From Streptococcaceae bacterium AM104-57 (GTDB taxonomy: Bacteria; Bacillota; Bacilli; Lactobacillales; Streptococcaceae): DNA of 64,000 nucleotides. Each line of letters starts with the position of its first letter. The stretch's first letter is position 1. Below the pieces are notes generated by a model. It did no database searches, was not told where the DNA came from, and was given only the letters and a program-made list of their open reading frames with translations. Of this stretch, positions 53,890 through 64,000 are shown in pieces. A program made the translations under genes and the position numbers. The stretch lies in the NCBI GenBank assembly GCA_027659245.1, contig JAQDPW010000001.1, forward strand, positions 1 through 64,000, given 5' to 3'.

Positions 53890-54567
53890 ATGAAGAAAAT
53901 GAAAGAAACGAAATTTTATCTAGGGACCATTTTGGTGCTTGTGTCCTATTACTTGATTTTTAATCTTGTAGCAAAATTAGACTCAGTGAGCCAGTTATCT
54001 GATTTGGGATTTTATGGGATGCAAATTTTATTGATAGTAATTGAGGGAATTGTTGCTACTGTCATTCTTGTTAAGAGTCAACGTTGGAAAGAGTACGGTC
54101 GCTTCCAGTTTCGTTGGTCCTATCTGGGTATCTTCTTTCTTTTCTTTATACTGATGTTTGTGTGGGTAAATATAACAACTCTGATCTTTCCCAGCACGCA
54201 AAATGGGAGTGAAATGATGAAAGAAGCTGCTAATTTGACAGGAATTAGTTACTTTGTAATGCGCATTCTCTATGGCAGTCTCATAGCTCCTATAGTCGAA
54301 GAGTTGGTTTTTCGTGGGCTTCTGATGACAGCATTGTCCAAATTTAAAAAGTACTATCTTGATGTCATCGTTTCCTCCACTCTCTTTAGTCTCATCCATG
54401 TTTTACAATATGGATGGGTGTTAACAGACTTCATCGTTTATGCAGGAGCAGGTCTCTTGTTCTGTATGCTATTTCGTTATACTCATTCAGTTTATTGGTC
54501 AATAACCCTTCATATCTTGTGGAATACATTTTTAATCATTGCCAGTTTATTGGTATTTGGGTATTAG
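53890..54567 (+). CDS. CPBP (CAAX) intramembrane protease-like protein 1
   Basis: A 225-residue protein with about seven membrane segments of the CPBP/Abi family. VEELVFRGLLMTALSKF provides the EExxxR motif (near 138), SLIHVLQYGW the first histidine and HILWNTF the second. In lactic acid bacteria these genes often give bacteriocin immunity or process peptides. TAGGAG ribosome site. Paralogue of 55378. Confidence 0.85.
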   Translation: MKKMKETKFYLGTILVLVSYYLIFNLVAKLDSVSQLSDLGFYGMQILLIVIEGIVATVILVKSQRWKEYGRFQFRWSYLGIFFLFFILMFVWVNITTLIFPSTQNGSEMMKEAANLTGISYFVMRILYGSLIAPIVEELVFRGLLMTALSKFKKYYLDVIVSSTLFSLIHVLQYGWVLTDFIVYAGAGLLFCMLFRYTHSVYWSITLHILWNTFLIIASLLVFGY

Positions 54568-54586
54568 AAAGGTCAAAAGGTGATAT

Positions 54587-55255
54587 ATGAAAAAGATCAT
54601 CTCATGCTACTACTTTTTTATAGCCATGCTACTTGTTATTGTTTACCAGTACTTCAGTGGTCTGGTTTTAAACAATGATTTTACTGCTGGTCTATCTAAA
54701 TTTGGCTATTATTTTTCGGATATGATGTTGAACTTTCTTGTGGTTCTGCTTGTTTTTATTTTTATGGTAGGGGCAGGAAAATGGCAACAAATCAACAGTA
54801 GAAAATTTAAAGGGTCCTATCTTTTTTATTCCTTTTTAGCTTTTCTTGCTTTATTTATTTGGAATTTCGTTACATTTTTCCTATTCCCACCTACCCAAAA
54901 TGGACTTGCTTACCAACTCGCTGCTCCGACTTTTACAGGCGCTACGGCATTTTTGATGTATTTTTTCTATCCTGTGATTGCAGGTCCCATTTTTGAAGAG
55001 ATGATTTATCGTGGATTGGTGATGACCGCTTTGGAAAAAGGGAAAAAATGGGGACTGGATGTGCTTGGTTCTGCTGCTTTATTTGGAATTTTGCATATCA
55101 GTAATTATGGTTGGGTCTTGACAGACTTTTTCGTATATATGGGCGGCGGTATTATATTTGCGGTCTTGTTTAGAGTGACAAAGTCTATTTATTGGCCTAT
55201 TGGACTGCATATAGTCTATAACGGTATCGGGCATATACTCCCGTTGCTGTTTTAG
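54587..55255 (+). CDS. CPBP (CAAX) intramembrane protease-like protein 2
   Basis: A 222-residue membrane protein. EExxxR in FEEMIYRGLVMTALEKGKKW, ILHISNYGW and HIVYNGI are the family residues. Different subgroup from gene 1. Spaced 19 bases after it, likely co-transcribed. A broken paralogue sits at 56067. Confidence 0.85.
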   Translation: MKKIISCYYFFIAMLLVIVYQYFSGLVLNNDFTAGLSKFGYYFSDMMLNFLVVLLVFIFMVGAGKWQQINSRKFKGSYLFYSFLAFLALFIWNFVTFFLFPPTQNGLAYQLAAPTFTGATAFLMYFFYPVIAGPIFEEMIYRGLVMTALEKGKKWGLDVLGSAALFGILHISNYGWVLTDFFVYMGGGIIFAVLFRVTKSIYWPIGLHIVYNGIGHILPLLF

Positions 55256-55264
55256 AGGATTTTG

Positions 55265-55357
55265 AGAATCATAAATCAAGTGAAGAGTCCTCGTCGTGGT
55301 GCTTTTGCTTGGGCTGGATAAATAGTAGATGGATTGTTTAGACATCGTAGAAGATAG
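55265..55357 (+). pseudogene. Bacteriocin-like peptide remnant 2
   Basis: Codons give NQVKSPRRGAFAWAG, a stop, then IVDGLFRHRRR, a mutated copy of the C-terminal half of remnant 1 at 53746. The in-frame stop and lack of a start show decay. Confidence 0.6.
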
Positions 55358-55377
55358 ATACTATAGGAGTTGATTAA

Positions 55378-56055
55378 ATGAAGAAAATGAAAGAAATGAA
55401 ATTTCACCTAGCAACTGGCTTGTTGCTTTTGACCTATTACCTCATTTTTAATGTCATACCAGACTTAGATTTTACTGATGCTTTGTCGGATGAGATCTAC
55501 TATGTATTCCAGGTTTTATTGGTACTTATTCTGGGAACTGTAGCTACAATTATTTTTGTCAAAAGTGAACATTGGAAAGAGTATGGTCGCTTCCAGTTTC
55601 GTTGGTCTTACCTAGGTGTTTTCTTTCTTTCTTTTTTCTTATTATTTGTGTGGGCAAATCTAGCAACTCGTATCTTTCCTCGTACCCAGAATGGAAGTGT
55701 AATCGTGGAAGTAGCCACCAGTTTGACAGGAATTAGCTATTTTATTACGCGTGTACTTTACGGTAGCCTTATCGCACCTATAGCAGAAGAAATTGTGTGT
55801 CGTGGTTTTTTGATGACAAGTTTGTCTAAATTCAAAAACTACTATATTGATGTTCTTGTTTCTGCTGCCATATTTGGCGCTATGCATGTTTTACAGCATG
55901 GTTGGATAACGACAGATTTCATACTCTACTTTGTAATGGGTTTGATATTTTGCATGATATTTCGCTATACACGCTCTATTTATTGGACCATAGCTTTACA
56001 TGCTTCATGGAATACCTTCTTGCTTATTGTTAGTTTATTGGTGTTTGGATTTTAG
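55378..56055 (+). CDS. CPBP (CAAX) intramembrane protease-like protein 3
   Basis: A 225-residue paralogue of the gene at 53890 (MKKMKEMKFHLATGLLLLTYYLIFN against MKKMKETKFYLGTILVLVSY). EExxxR in AEEIVCRGFLMTSLSKF, AMHVLQHGW and HASWNTF retained. TAGGAG ribosome site. Part of a tandem duplication with remnant 2 in front and gene 4 behind. Confidence 0.85.
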   Translation: MKKMKEMKFHLATGLLLLTYYLIFNVIPDLDFTDALSDEIYYVFQVLLVLILGTVATIIFVKSEHWKEYGRFQFRWSYLGVFFLSFFLLFVWANLATRIFPRTQNGSVIVEVATSLTGISYFITRVLYGSLIAPIAEEIVCRGFLMTSLSKFKNYYIDVLVSAAIFGAMHVLQHGWITTDFILYFVMGLIFCMIFRYTRSIYWTIALHASWNTFLLIVSLLVFGF

Positions 56056-56066
56056 AAGGGTGATAT

Positions 56067-56706
56067 ATGAAAAAGATCATCTCACGCTACTACTTTTTTG
56101 TAGCCATTCTACTTGTCATTGCTTACCAGTACTTCAGTGGTCTGGTTTTGCACAGCGACTTGCTAGCTGGTCTATCTGATTTTGCATTTTCTTGTGGTTC
56201 TGATTATTTTTATTGTTATGGTTTGGTCAGGGAAATGGCAACAAATCAATAGCAGAAAATTTAAAGGGTCCTATCTTTTCTATTCCTTTTTAGCTCTTCT
56301 AGCTTTTTTTGTTTGGAATTTCGTTACATTTTTTATTTTCCCGCCTACCCAAAATGCAATTTCTTATCAACTGGATCTTCCTACTTTTACAGGTCCTACT
56401 GCATTTTTGATGTATTTTTTCTATCCAGTGATTGCAGGTCCCATTTTTGAAGAGATGATCTATCGTGGATTGGTGATGACAGCTCTGGAAAAAGGAAAGA
56501 AATGGGGACTGGATGTGCTTGGTTCTGCTGCTTTATTTGGGATTTTGCATATCAGTAACCATGGTTGGGTATTTACAGACTTTTTCGTATATATGGGTAG
56601 TGGTTTAATAATGGCAATCTTTTTTTAGAGCAACAAAGTCCATTTATTGGCCCATTGGACTGCATATAGTCTATAACGGTATTGGGCAAATTTTACTCTT
56701 GCTGTA
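56067..56706 (+). pseudogene. CPBP protease-like pseudogene 4
   Basis: Paralogue of the gene at 54587. After LAGLSDF (near residue 38), a deletion joins the sequence out of frame and the first frame ends at 56252. The second frame restores LVVLIIFIVM through EEMIYRGLVMTALEKG. A run of seven T at 56620-56626 (six needed) then causes a second stop at 56628; the rest (ATKSIYWPIGLHIVYNGIG) is readable in the shifted frame. Two lesions, so inactive. Confidence 0.85.
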
Positions 56707-56777
56707 ATTTTACTTGCTGAGTAATATTGGTCTATCCTTGGGGAAAGATTCCCATTTGAATTTAAAAAGGAGTTACG

Positions 56778-58004
56778 GTGAAAGTATTTCTTCAAAATAG
56801 AGATTTTAGGCAATTAACCATCAACCAGTGGATCTCAACGGTTGGGGATACGATTTTTTATCTGGCCTTTTTGAATTATGTGGCAGATGCATCTTTTGCC
56901 CCTTTGGCGATTTTACTCATCACGATTTCAGAAACCCTTCCCCAAGTTCTACAAATCTTTCTAGGAGTTTTAGCGGATTTTCAACATCATCGTGTCCTAA
57001 AATATACAATTATTAGTTTTGCAAAGTTTTTGCTTTACTCTATAGTTTCTTTATCACTTTCCGGGCAGTCCTTTTCCTTGTTATTAGTAGCATTTATTTG
57101 TCTGATTAATCTTTTATCTGACACATTGAGTTATTTTTCAGGTGCCATGCTCACTCCGATTTTCATTAGAATTATTGGGCAAGACCATCTGGCAGAAGCT
57201 ATTGGATTTAAACAGTCAACTGTTAGTTTAGTGAAAACAATCAGTAATATTCTAGGAGGAGTCTTACTAGGTATTCTATCCATCCAGTTTATTTCCTTAC
57301 TGAACGCTCTTACCTTTTTAATCGCATTTTTAGGTATTCTTTTCATAAAAAACGACCTCTTGAAAGTAGAAAAAACGATTAGCTATCAAGAAGGACTCTC
57401 TGTAAAATCCTTTTGCCAGCATTTTGTCCAGTCATCGAAATTGATATGGAAGATGAATCAGGTACTCTTAGTTTTGTTTATTATCTCTATTAGTCAAGCA
57501 GTGATAAATGTTACAGTTCCTGTCTCTACTCTGTTTTTGAGGAATCAGCCCTTTTTGAATTTACAAACAGGTCAATCTCTTGCCTTGTTATCCACTCTTG
57601 AATTAGTAGCCCTTATTGTCGGAAGTCTTGTGAGTGGCTATCTGAAAAATACGATTTCTATAAAAACAGCTTTATATGCCTCACTTGTTATCCAGTTGCT
57701 TCTTCTAGTAGGATTTGACACAGTTCGTTTTGACTGGATTCTTATCTTTAGTGCCTTGGATGCCTTTTTCGCAGGTATTCTCTCTCCTCGATTACAGGAA
57801 CTCATTTTTAAACAAATACCTGAGGAGTCAATGGGAGCAGTTCAATCCTCTATTGGCGCCATTACGGTTGTTTTACCTAGCTTATTTACAATAGCTTTGG
57901 TAACCATTGCTACTAGCTTTGGAACTCTGGCAGTTAGCTTTGTTTTATTGCTATTCCTTCTAGTTGCCTTTACCATGCTCTTGAATATCCGTGGAAACAT
58001 TTAG
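56778..58004 (+). CDS. MFS transporter, drug-efflux-like
   Basis: A 408-residue major facilitator superfamily protein with about twelve membrane segments. The N-terminal INQWISTVGDTIFYLAF and the IRIIGQDHLAEAIGFKQS motif near 130 are typical of the MFS_3/macrolide-efflux-type branch. Starts at GTG 56778 behind AAGGAG. Substrate unknown. Lies next to the CPBP cluster; may be unrelated. Confidence 0.82.
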   Translation: MKVFLQNRDFRQLTINQWISTVGDTIFYLAFLNYVADASFAPLAILLITISETLPQVLQIFLGVLADFQHHRVLKYTIISFAKFLLYSIVSLSLSGQSFSLLLVAFICLINLLSDTLSYFSGAMLTPIFIRIIGQDHLAEAIGFKQSTVSLVKTISNILGGVLLGILSIQFISLLNALTFLIAFLGILFIKNDLLKVEKTISYQEGLSVKSFCQHFVQSSKLIWKMNQVLLVLFIISISQAVINVTVPVSTLFLRNQPFLNLQTGQSLALLSTLELVALIVGSLVSGYLKNTISIKTALYASLVIQLLLLVGFDTVRFDWILIFSALDAFFAGILSPRLQELIFKQIPEESMGAVQSSIGAITVVLPSLFTIALVTIATSFGTLAVSFVLLLFLLVAFTMLLNIRGNI

Positions 58005-58029
58005 CGGAAAAATTGTATAATATATATTT

Positions 58030-58054
58030 GAGACTGGATTTCCAGTCTTTTTCT
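58030..58054 (+). terminator. MFS gene terminator
   Basis: AGACTGGA pairs with TCCAGTCT, followed by TTTTTC. Confidence 0.7.
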
Positions 58055-58150
58055 GTTCTTGTCAATCAGCAGACTTTTTTCTATTTTACGAATATGTTAT
58101 AATAATGTTTGCTGTGACTGTTTAAAAAGCAGTTGCTGAAGGAATGATTA

Positions 58151-58858
58151 GTGAGGAAGTCTATGAAAGAAAAAGGATTTTGGGAAGGTGTGCAGGCAGC
58201 CATGCCAACGGCTCTGGGGTATGTCAGCATCGGTCTCGCCTGTGGCATTATCGGTTCTCCCTATGTGACACCAGTAGAAATGGGTCTGATGAGTCTCTTT
58301 GTCTATGCTGGAAGTGCCCAGTTTGCCATGATAGCTTTGATTGCAGTTCAAGCTCCTGTGGCAGCCATTGCCATGACGGTCTTTTTGATTAATCTGCGTC
58401 TCTTCTTACTGAGTTTGCATGCATCGACCTATTTCCGCCATACCAGTCTCTGGCACAATATCGGCATGTCCAGTCTTTTGACCGATGAGACCTATGGCGT
58501 TTTGATGGGCGAGTTGGTGCATACGGATAAGGTTAACCCCATGTGGATGCATGGGAATAATCTCAATAGCTATGTCGCTTGGTTTGTCGGAACTGTTGTC
58601 GGAACTGCTCTAGGTGGACTTCTACCAAATCCAGAAATTTTTGGCTTAGATTTTGCCCTAGTGGGGATGTTTATTGGGATTTTTGCTTCTCAGTTTCAGA
58701 TTATGCAAAAACGGATTCCTTTGCGCAATCTCTTCATCATTTTAGGAGTTGTTGCCTTATCTTTCTTTATACTTTTGACAGTGGTATCTCAATCGCTAGC
58801 TGTCCTATTTGCGACACTGCTTGGATGTACAATGGGGGTGGTCTTGGATGGTCAGTAA
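58151..58858 (+). CDS. azlC: AzlC-family branched-chain amino acid exporter subunit
   Basis: A 235-residue membrane protein. AMPTALGYVSIGLACGIIG, AGSAQFAMIALI and LTDETYGVLMGEL are AzlC motifs. Pairs with AzlD to export branched-chain amino acids. Start is GTG 58151; ATG 58163 is also possible. Its end overlaps azlD by 11 bases. Confidence 0.9.
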   Translation: MRKSMKEKGFWEGVQAAMPTALGYVSIGLACGIIGSPYVTPVEMGLMSLFVYAGSAQFAMIALIAVQAPVAAIAMTVFLINLRLFLLSLHASTYFRHTSLWHNIGMSSLLTDETYGVLMGELVHTDKVNPMWMHGNNLNSYVAWFVGTVVGTALGGLLPNPEIFGLDFALVGMFIGIFASQFQIMQKRIPLRNLFIILGVVALSFFILLTVVSQSLAVLFATLLGCTMGVVLDGQ

Positions 58859-59171
58859 GTATATTTTAATGGCAATCGTCTTTTCTGGTTTGGTGACTTG
58901 GATTCCAAGAATGATTCCTTTTATCCTAGCCAAGTACAAGGGTTTGCCGCCTATCGTAGAGCGCTTTTTGAAATTTCTACCAGTTTCTATTATCTTCGCC
59001 TTGATTTTATCAAGTGTGGCAACAGGTAAGGTGGGAGGCTTCCCTCAAATCAAATGGTTAGACTTGATCGCGGTTTTTCCAACAGGCTTTGTCGCCTTTC
59101 GTTACCGCAACCTGGTTGGTACAGTTCTTTTTGGAGTAGTCTTGATTGCTGTCTTGCGTTTTATCTTTTAA
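58848..59171 (+). CDS. azlD: AzlD-family branched-chain amino acid exporter subunit
   Basis: A 107-residue membrane protein with about four spans; SGLVTWIPRMIPFILAKYK is the typical N-terminus. ATG 58848 is within azlC; a longer frame upstream from 58809 overlaps azlC and is not used. Confidence 0.9.
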   Translation: MVSKYILMAIVFSGLVTWIPRMIPFILAKYKGLPPIVERFLKFLPVSIIFALILSSVATGKVGGFPQIKWLDLIAVFPTGFVAFRYRNLVGTVLFGVVLIAVLRFIF

Positions 59172-59241
59172 ATCAGACATAAAGAAAACTTATGGCAAAG
59201 ATAGAAATCATATAATAGCGTAATTGCTTTTTTTCTGTTAA

Positions 59242-60117
<876 letters not shown>

Positions 60118-60270
60118 TTTCTTGAAATCATCCATTCTGAATAAGATGGGTGATTTCTCAGTTCTTAGGGATATAGTTTTAAACTATATATCTGATTATC
60201 TAATAACAATTTGTGCAATTGAACAAAGTATGAGATACTAGTACGGTATTATTTTTAAGGAGAAAGAATC

Positions 60271-61125
60271 ATGAAAATTAAAAAATGGCTTGGCCTAGCA
60301 GCCCTTGCTACAGTCGCAGGTTTGGCTCTTGCAGCTTGCGGAAACTCAGAAAAGAAAGCAGACAATGCAACAACTATTAAAATCGCAACTGTTAACCGTA
60401 GCGGTTCTGAAGAAGCTCGTTGGGATAAAGTTCAAGAATTGGTTAAAAAAGACGGAATTACCTTGGAATTTACAGAGTTCACAGACTACTCACAACCAAA
60501 CAAGGCAACTGCTGATGGCGAAGTAGACTTGAACGCTTTCCAACACTACAACTTTTTGAACAACTGGAACAAAGAAAACGGAAAAGATCTTGTAGCGATT
60601 GCTGATACTTACATCTCTCCAATTCGCCTTTATTCAGGTTTGAATGGAAGTGACAACAAGTACACTAAAGTAGAAGACATCCCAGCAAACGGAGAAATCG
60701 CTGTACCGAACGACGCTACAAACGAAAGCCGTGCGCTTTACTTACTTCAATCAGCTGGCTTGATTAAATTGGATGTTTCAGGAACTGCACTTGCGACAAT
60801 CGCAAACATCACAGAAAATCCAAAGAACTTGAAAATTACTGAATTGGACGCAAGCCAAACAGCTCGTTCATTGTCATCAGTTGACGCTGCCGTTGTAAAC
60901 AATACCTTCGTTACAGAAGCAAAATTGGACTACAAAAAAGCACTTTTCAAAGAACAAGCTGATGAAAATTCAAAACAATGGTACAACATCATCGTTGCGA
61001 AAAAAGATTGGGAATCATCACCTAAAGCTGATGCAATCAAGAAAATTATCGCAGCTTACCACACAGATGAAGTGAAAAAAGTCATCGAGGAAACTTCAGA
61101 CGGCTTGGATCAACCAGTTTGGTAA
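60271..61125 (+). CDS. metQ: Methionine-binding lipoprotein MetQ
   Basis: A 284-residue NlpA-family lipoprotein; lipobox LALAAC with C23. IKIATVNRSG, GEVDLNAFQHYNFLNNW and GEIAVPNDATNESRALYLLQ match methionine-binding proteins. Works with MetN (62614) and the permease at 63677; an M20 peptidase lies between. AAGGAGAAAG ribosome site. Confidence 0.92.
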   Translation: MKIKKWLGLAALATVAGLALAACGNSEKKADNATTIKIATVNRSGSEEARWDKVQELVKKDGITLEFTEFTDYSQPNKATADGEVDLNAFQHYNFLNNWNKENGKDLVAIADTYISPIRLYSGLNGSDNKYTKVEDIPANGEIAVPNDATNESRALYLLQSAGLIKLDVSGTALATIANITENPKNLKITELDASQTARSLSSVDAAVVNNTFVTEAKLDYKKALFKEQADENSKQWYNIIVAKKDWESSPKADAIKKIIAAYHTDEVKKVIEETSDGLDQPVW

Positions 61126-61135
61126 TAAACACAGG

Positions 61136-61165
61136 GAGGTGGGAGAGATTTTTTCCACCTCTTGC
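61136..61165 (+). terminator. metQ hairpin
   Basis: GAGGTGG (61136-61142) pairs with CCACCTC (61155-61161) with a weak T stretch after. Could be partial terminator letting the substrate-binding protein be made in excess. Confidence 0.45.
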
Positions 61166-61247
61166 TTTTATATAGAGACTAAAGAAAAGGAATATCCACT
61201 TGTATTGATTCCAAAGGTACAAGTCCTAGTAGAAAGGTAGAGAGAAA

Positions 61248-62621
61248 ATGGTTTTCCCTAGCCAAGAAGAACAAATTGAAAAGTTTGAAAAGGATCATGT
61301 AGCCCAGCATTACTTTGAAGTTTTGCGGACGCTGATTTCTAAAAAATCTGTTTTTGCCCAGCAAGTCGGACTCAAGGAAGTGGCTCGTTATCTGGGCGAG
61401 ATCTTCAAGCGTGTAGGTGCAGAGGTCGAGATTGATGAGAGTTATACGGCACCCTTTGTCATGGCGCATTTTAAAAGTTCACGCCCAAATGCCAAGACTA
61501 TCATTTTCTACAACCACTATGACACAGTACCTGCGGATGGCGACCAAGTGTGGACTGAGGATCCTTTTACTCTTTCTGTTCGCGATGGTATTATGTACGG
61601 ACGAGGAGTCGATGATGACAAGGGGCATATCACTGCACGACTCAGTGCGCTGAGAAAATACATGCAGCATCATGACGATCTCCCTGTTAACATCAGCTTT
61701 ATCATGGAAGGGGCAGAGGAGTCAGCCTCTGTTGACTTGGACAAATACCTAGAAAAGCACGCAGATAAGCTACGAGGCGCTGACTTGTTAGTCTGGGAAC
61801 AGGGAACCAAAAATGCCTTGGAACAGCTAGAAATCTCTGGTGGGAACAAAGGAATTGTGACCTTTGATGCCAAGGTCAAGAGTGCTGATGTGGATATCCA
61901 CTCGAGTTATGGTGGAGTTATTGAGTCGGCTCCCTGGTACCTCCTTCAAGCCTTACAATCTCTTCGTGCTGCTGATGGCCGTATTTTGGTAGAAGGTTTG
62001 TACGATGATGTACAAGAGCCAAATGAACGCGAGTTAGCCTTGGTGGATACCTATGCCCAACGCAATCCAGGGGAAATTAGCCATATCTATGGTTTGGAAT
62101 TGCCTCTCTTACAAGAGGACCGTGTAGCCTTCCTAAAACGTTTCTTTTTTGAGCCAGCCCTTAATATCGAAGGGATTCAGTCAGGTTATCAAGGACAAGG
62201 GGTTAAAACGATTTTGCCTGCAGAAGCCAGTGCCAAGTTAGAAGTCCGTTTGGTTCCTGGCTTGGACCCACATGATGTTTTGGAGAAAATCCGGAAACAA
62301 CTAGACAAAAACGGCTTTGATAAGGTAGAATTATACTATACCTTGGGTGAGATGAGTTATCGAAGCGATATGAGTGCACCATCTATTCTCAATGTTATTG
62401 AGTTAGCCAAGAAATTCTATCCACAGGGCGTTTCAGTCTTGCCGACCACAGCGGGAACAGGCCCTATGCATACGGTCTTTGATGCCCTAGAGGTGCCAAT
62501 GGTGGCCTTTGGTCTAGGAAATGCCAATAGCCGAGATCACGGTGGAGATGAAAACGTGCGAATCGCCGATTATTACACCCATATTGAATTAGTAGAGGAG
62601 CTGATTAGAAGCTATGAGTAG
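61248..62621 (+). CDS. M20-family metallopeptidase
   Basis: A 457-residue di-zinc peptidase. Metal-site motifs: [10 protein letters not shown] near 88, [10 protein letters not shown] near 119, EGAEESAS near 152, and DIHSSYGG near 220 in the dimerisation lid. Releases single amino acids from dipeptides, or acts as a deacylase. In the metQ-metN cluster it may supply methionine from peptides (inference). Stop overlaps metN by eight bases. Confidence 0.9.
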   Translation: MVFPSQEEQIEKFEKDHVAQHYFEVLRTLISKKSVFAQQVGLKEVARYLGEIFKRVGAEVEIDESYTAPFVMAHFKSSRPNAKTIIFYNHYDTVPADGDQVWTEDPFTLSVRDGIMYGRGVDDDKGHITARLSALRKYMQHHDDLPVNISFIMEGAEESASVDLDKYLEKHADKLRGADLLVWEQGTKNALEQLEISGGNKGIVTFDAKVKSADVDIHSSYGGVIESAPWYLLQALQSLRAADGRILVEGLYDDVQEPNERELALVDTYAQRNPGEISHIYGLELPLLQEDRVAFLKRFFFEPALNIEGIQSGYQGQGVKTILPAEASAKLEVRLVPGLDPHDVLEKIRKQLDKNGFDKVELYYTLGEMSYRSDMSAPSILNVIELAKKFYPQGVSVLPTTAGTGPMHTVFDALEVPMVAFGLGNANSRDHGGDENVRIADYYTHIELVEELIRSYE

Positions 62622-63675
62622 AGATATTATCAAGTTAGATCAGATCGATGTGACTTTTCACCAAAAGAAGAGAACTATCACAGCGGTCAAGGATGTGACC
62701 ATTCACATCCAAGAAGGGGATATCTACGGAATCGTTGGATATTCTGGAGCAGGGAAATCAACCCTAGTTCGTGTTATTAACCTCTTGCAAAAGCCATCTG
62801 CAGGGAAAATCACCATTGATGACGATGTGATTTTTGATGGGAAGGTCACCTTGACGGCGGAGCAGTTACGTCGTAAACGTCAAGATATCGGGATGATTTT
62901 CCAACACTTTAACCTGATGAGCCAAAAGACAGCAGAGGAAAATGTAGCCTTTGCCCTCAAACACTCTGGACTCAGCAAGGAAGAAAAGAAAGCTAAAGTA
63001 GCTAAGTTATTGGACTTGGTTGGTCTTGCGGACCGTGCCGAAAACTACCCTTCACAGCTTTCTGGAGGTCAAAAACAACGTGTGGCTATTGCGCGTGCCT
63101 TAGCAAATGATCCAAAAATCTTGATTTCAGACGAGTCGACTTCGGCTCTTGACCCTAAGACAACCAAGCAGATTTTGGCCTTGTTGCAAGATTTGAACCA
63201 AAAATTAGGCTTGACTGTTGTCTTGATTACGCATGAAATGCAGATTGTCAAAGATATTGCCAATCGTGTGGCAGTCATGCAGGATGGTCATTTAATTGAG
63301 GAGGGTAGTGTTCTTGAAATCTTCTCAGACCCTAAACAACCCTTGACCCAAGACTTTATCTCAACAGCTACAGGTATTGACGAAGCCATGGTCAAGATTG
63401 AGAAGCAAGAAATCGTGCAACACTTGTCTGAAAACAGTCTCTTGGTACAACTCAAGTATGCGGGTGCTTCAACAGACGAGCCACTTTTGAATGAATTGTA
63501 CAAGCATTACCAAGTAACAGCTAATATCCTCTATGGAAATATCGAAATCCTCGATGGTACTCCTGTTGGAGAATTGGTTGTGGTCTTGTCAGGTGAAAAA
63601 GCAGCGTTGGTAGGTGCTCAAGAAGCCATTAGTCAAGCAGGCGTACAACTAAAAGTATTGAAGGGAGGACAGTAA
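62614..63675 (+). CDS. metN: Methionine ABC transporter ATPase MetN
   Basis: A 353-residue ABC ATPase: Walker [10 protein letters not shown] near 41, [15 protein letters not shown] near 148, Walker [13 protein letters not shown]. The C-terminal 90 residues form the NIL/ACT-like domain ([20 protein letters not shown]) that senses methionine and inhibits uptake. Energises the permease encoded next. Confidence 0.95.
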   Translation: MSRDIIKLDQIDVTFHQKKRTITAVKDVTIHIQEGDIYGIVGYSGAGKSTLVRVINLLQKPSAGKITIDDDVIFDGKVTLTAEQLRRKRQDIGMIFQHFNLMSQKTAEENVAFALKHSGLSKEEKKAKVAKLLDLVGLADRAENYPSQLSGGQKQRVAIARALANDPKILISDESTSALDPKTTKQILALLQDLNQKLGLTVVLITHEMQIVKDIANRVAVMQDGHLIEEGSVLEIFSDPKQPLTQDFISTATGIDEAMVKIEKQEIVQHLSENSLLVQLKYAGASTDEPLLNELYKHYQVTANILYGNIEILDGTPVGELVVVLSGEKAALVGAQEAISQAGVQLKVLKGGQ

Positions 63676-63676
63676 G

Positions 63677-64000
63677 ATGGAATCATTGATTCAAACCTAT
63701 TTACCAAATGTCTATAAAATGGGCTGGGCTGGTCAGGCAGGCTGGGGAACAGCCATCTACCTAACCCTTTATATGACAGTTCTTTCCTTCATCATCGGAG
63801 GGTTCTTGGGGCTTGTTGCAGGTCTTTTCCTTGTCTTGACAGCTCCAGGTGGTGTCTTGGAAAATAAGGTCGTTTTCTGGATTTTGGATAAGATTACCTC
63901 TATTTTCCGTGCGGTACCATTTATCATTCTCTTGGCAGTCTTGTCACCCTTCTCTCATCTAATCGTAGGAACAAGCATTGGTCCAAATGCGGCTATCGTA
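63677..64000 (+). CDS. Methionine ABC transporter permease (partial, runs off the window)
   Basis: The first 108 codons of a membrane permease: YKMGWAGQAGWGTAIYLTLY, then a hydrophobic span and SIFRAVPFIILLAVLSP, the BPD_transp_1 start typical of MetI/MetP. Starts one base after the metN stop behind GGGAGGA. Confidence 0.9.
   Translation, partial: MESLIQTYLPNVYKMGWAGQAGWGTAIYLTLYMTVLSFIIGGFLGLVAGLFLVLTAPGGVLENKVVFWILDKITSIFRAVPFIILLAVLSPFSHLIVGTSIGPNAAIV

Overview
The window is chromosomal DNA of a mitis-group Streptococcus, very close to S. pneumoniae. Evidence: BOX repeats, a comAB transporter matching pneumococcal ComA/ComB, an uninterrupted purCLFMNHDEKB gene order, a bgaC/PTS locus, and an Rgg/SHP pair that looks like Rgg144/SHP144. 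From memory of pneumococcal maps, several usual neighbours are missing: strH between purB and the GntR gene, cibABC near rnjA, and the long stretch between galM and rnjA. Fragments seem joined as in S. mitis, S. pseudopneumoniae or a divergent pneumococcus; I cannot decide which.

Layout. 1-6500: housekeeping genes (prs, CoA-binding protein, YeiH exporter, araT, recO, plsX, acpP). 6500-9400: an accessory peptide region. It starts with five tandem 125-bp units, each encoding a 16-residue amphipathic peptide behind a CIN-box-like motif, followed by at least four double-glycine bacteriocin-like genes and small membrane (immunity-like) proteins. It ends at comAB, whose promoter has a clear ComE-type direct repeat. 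13000-35740: the purine operon. Nearly every junction carries extra DNA: an HNH-like gene (purL/purF), a PD-(D/E)XK nuclease gene broken at an AT repeat (purF/purM), an acetyltransferase (purN/purH), an unknown gene plus a complete retron (purH/purD) bounded by a duplicated purH 3' end, a large structured non-coding element (purD/purE), and a decayed reductase, a racemase and an N/G-rich membrane protein (purK/purB). The purC 3' end is also duplicated.

36000-45200: host-glycan galactoside operon: GntR repressor, divergent bgaC with a consensus cre site, mannose-family PTS IIB/IIC/IID/IIA, agaS, lacD and galM. 45200-49900: rnjA and rpoY on the minus strand, then tsaB-rimI-tsaD. 49967-53706: a quorum-sensing-controlled RiPP locus: Rgg regulator, a convergent 26-residue SHP pheromone gene missed by ordinary gene calling, a 21-residue precursor-like peptide, a small protein of unknown function, a membrane exporter-like protein and a DUF692/MNIO metalloenzyme with all the expected metal-ligand residues. 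This is my best candidate for the undescribed system. 53740-56700: tandemly duplicated CPBP (CAAX) protease-like genes with two decayed bacteriocin-like peptide remnants. 56778-64000: MFS transporter, azlCD, two lipoprotein substrate-binding proteins, an M20 peptidase, metN and the start of the methionine permease.

How it fits together: competence control (ComE site, CIN-like boxes), peptide export (ComAB) and pheromone control (Rgg/SHP) mark two separate peptide-production regions, while the purine operon acts as an insertion hot spot for defence-type genes.
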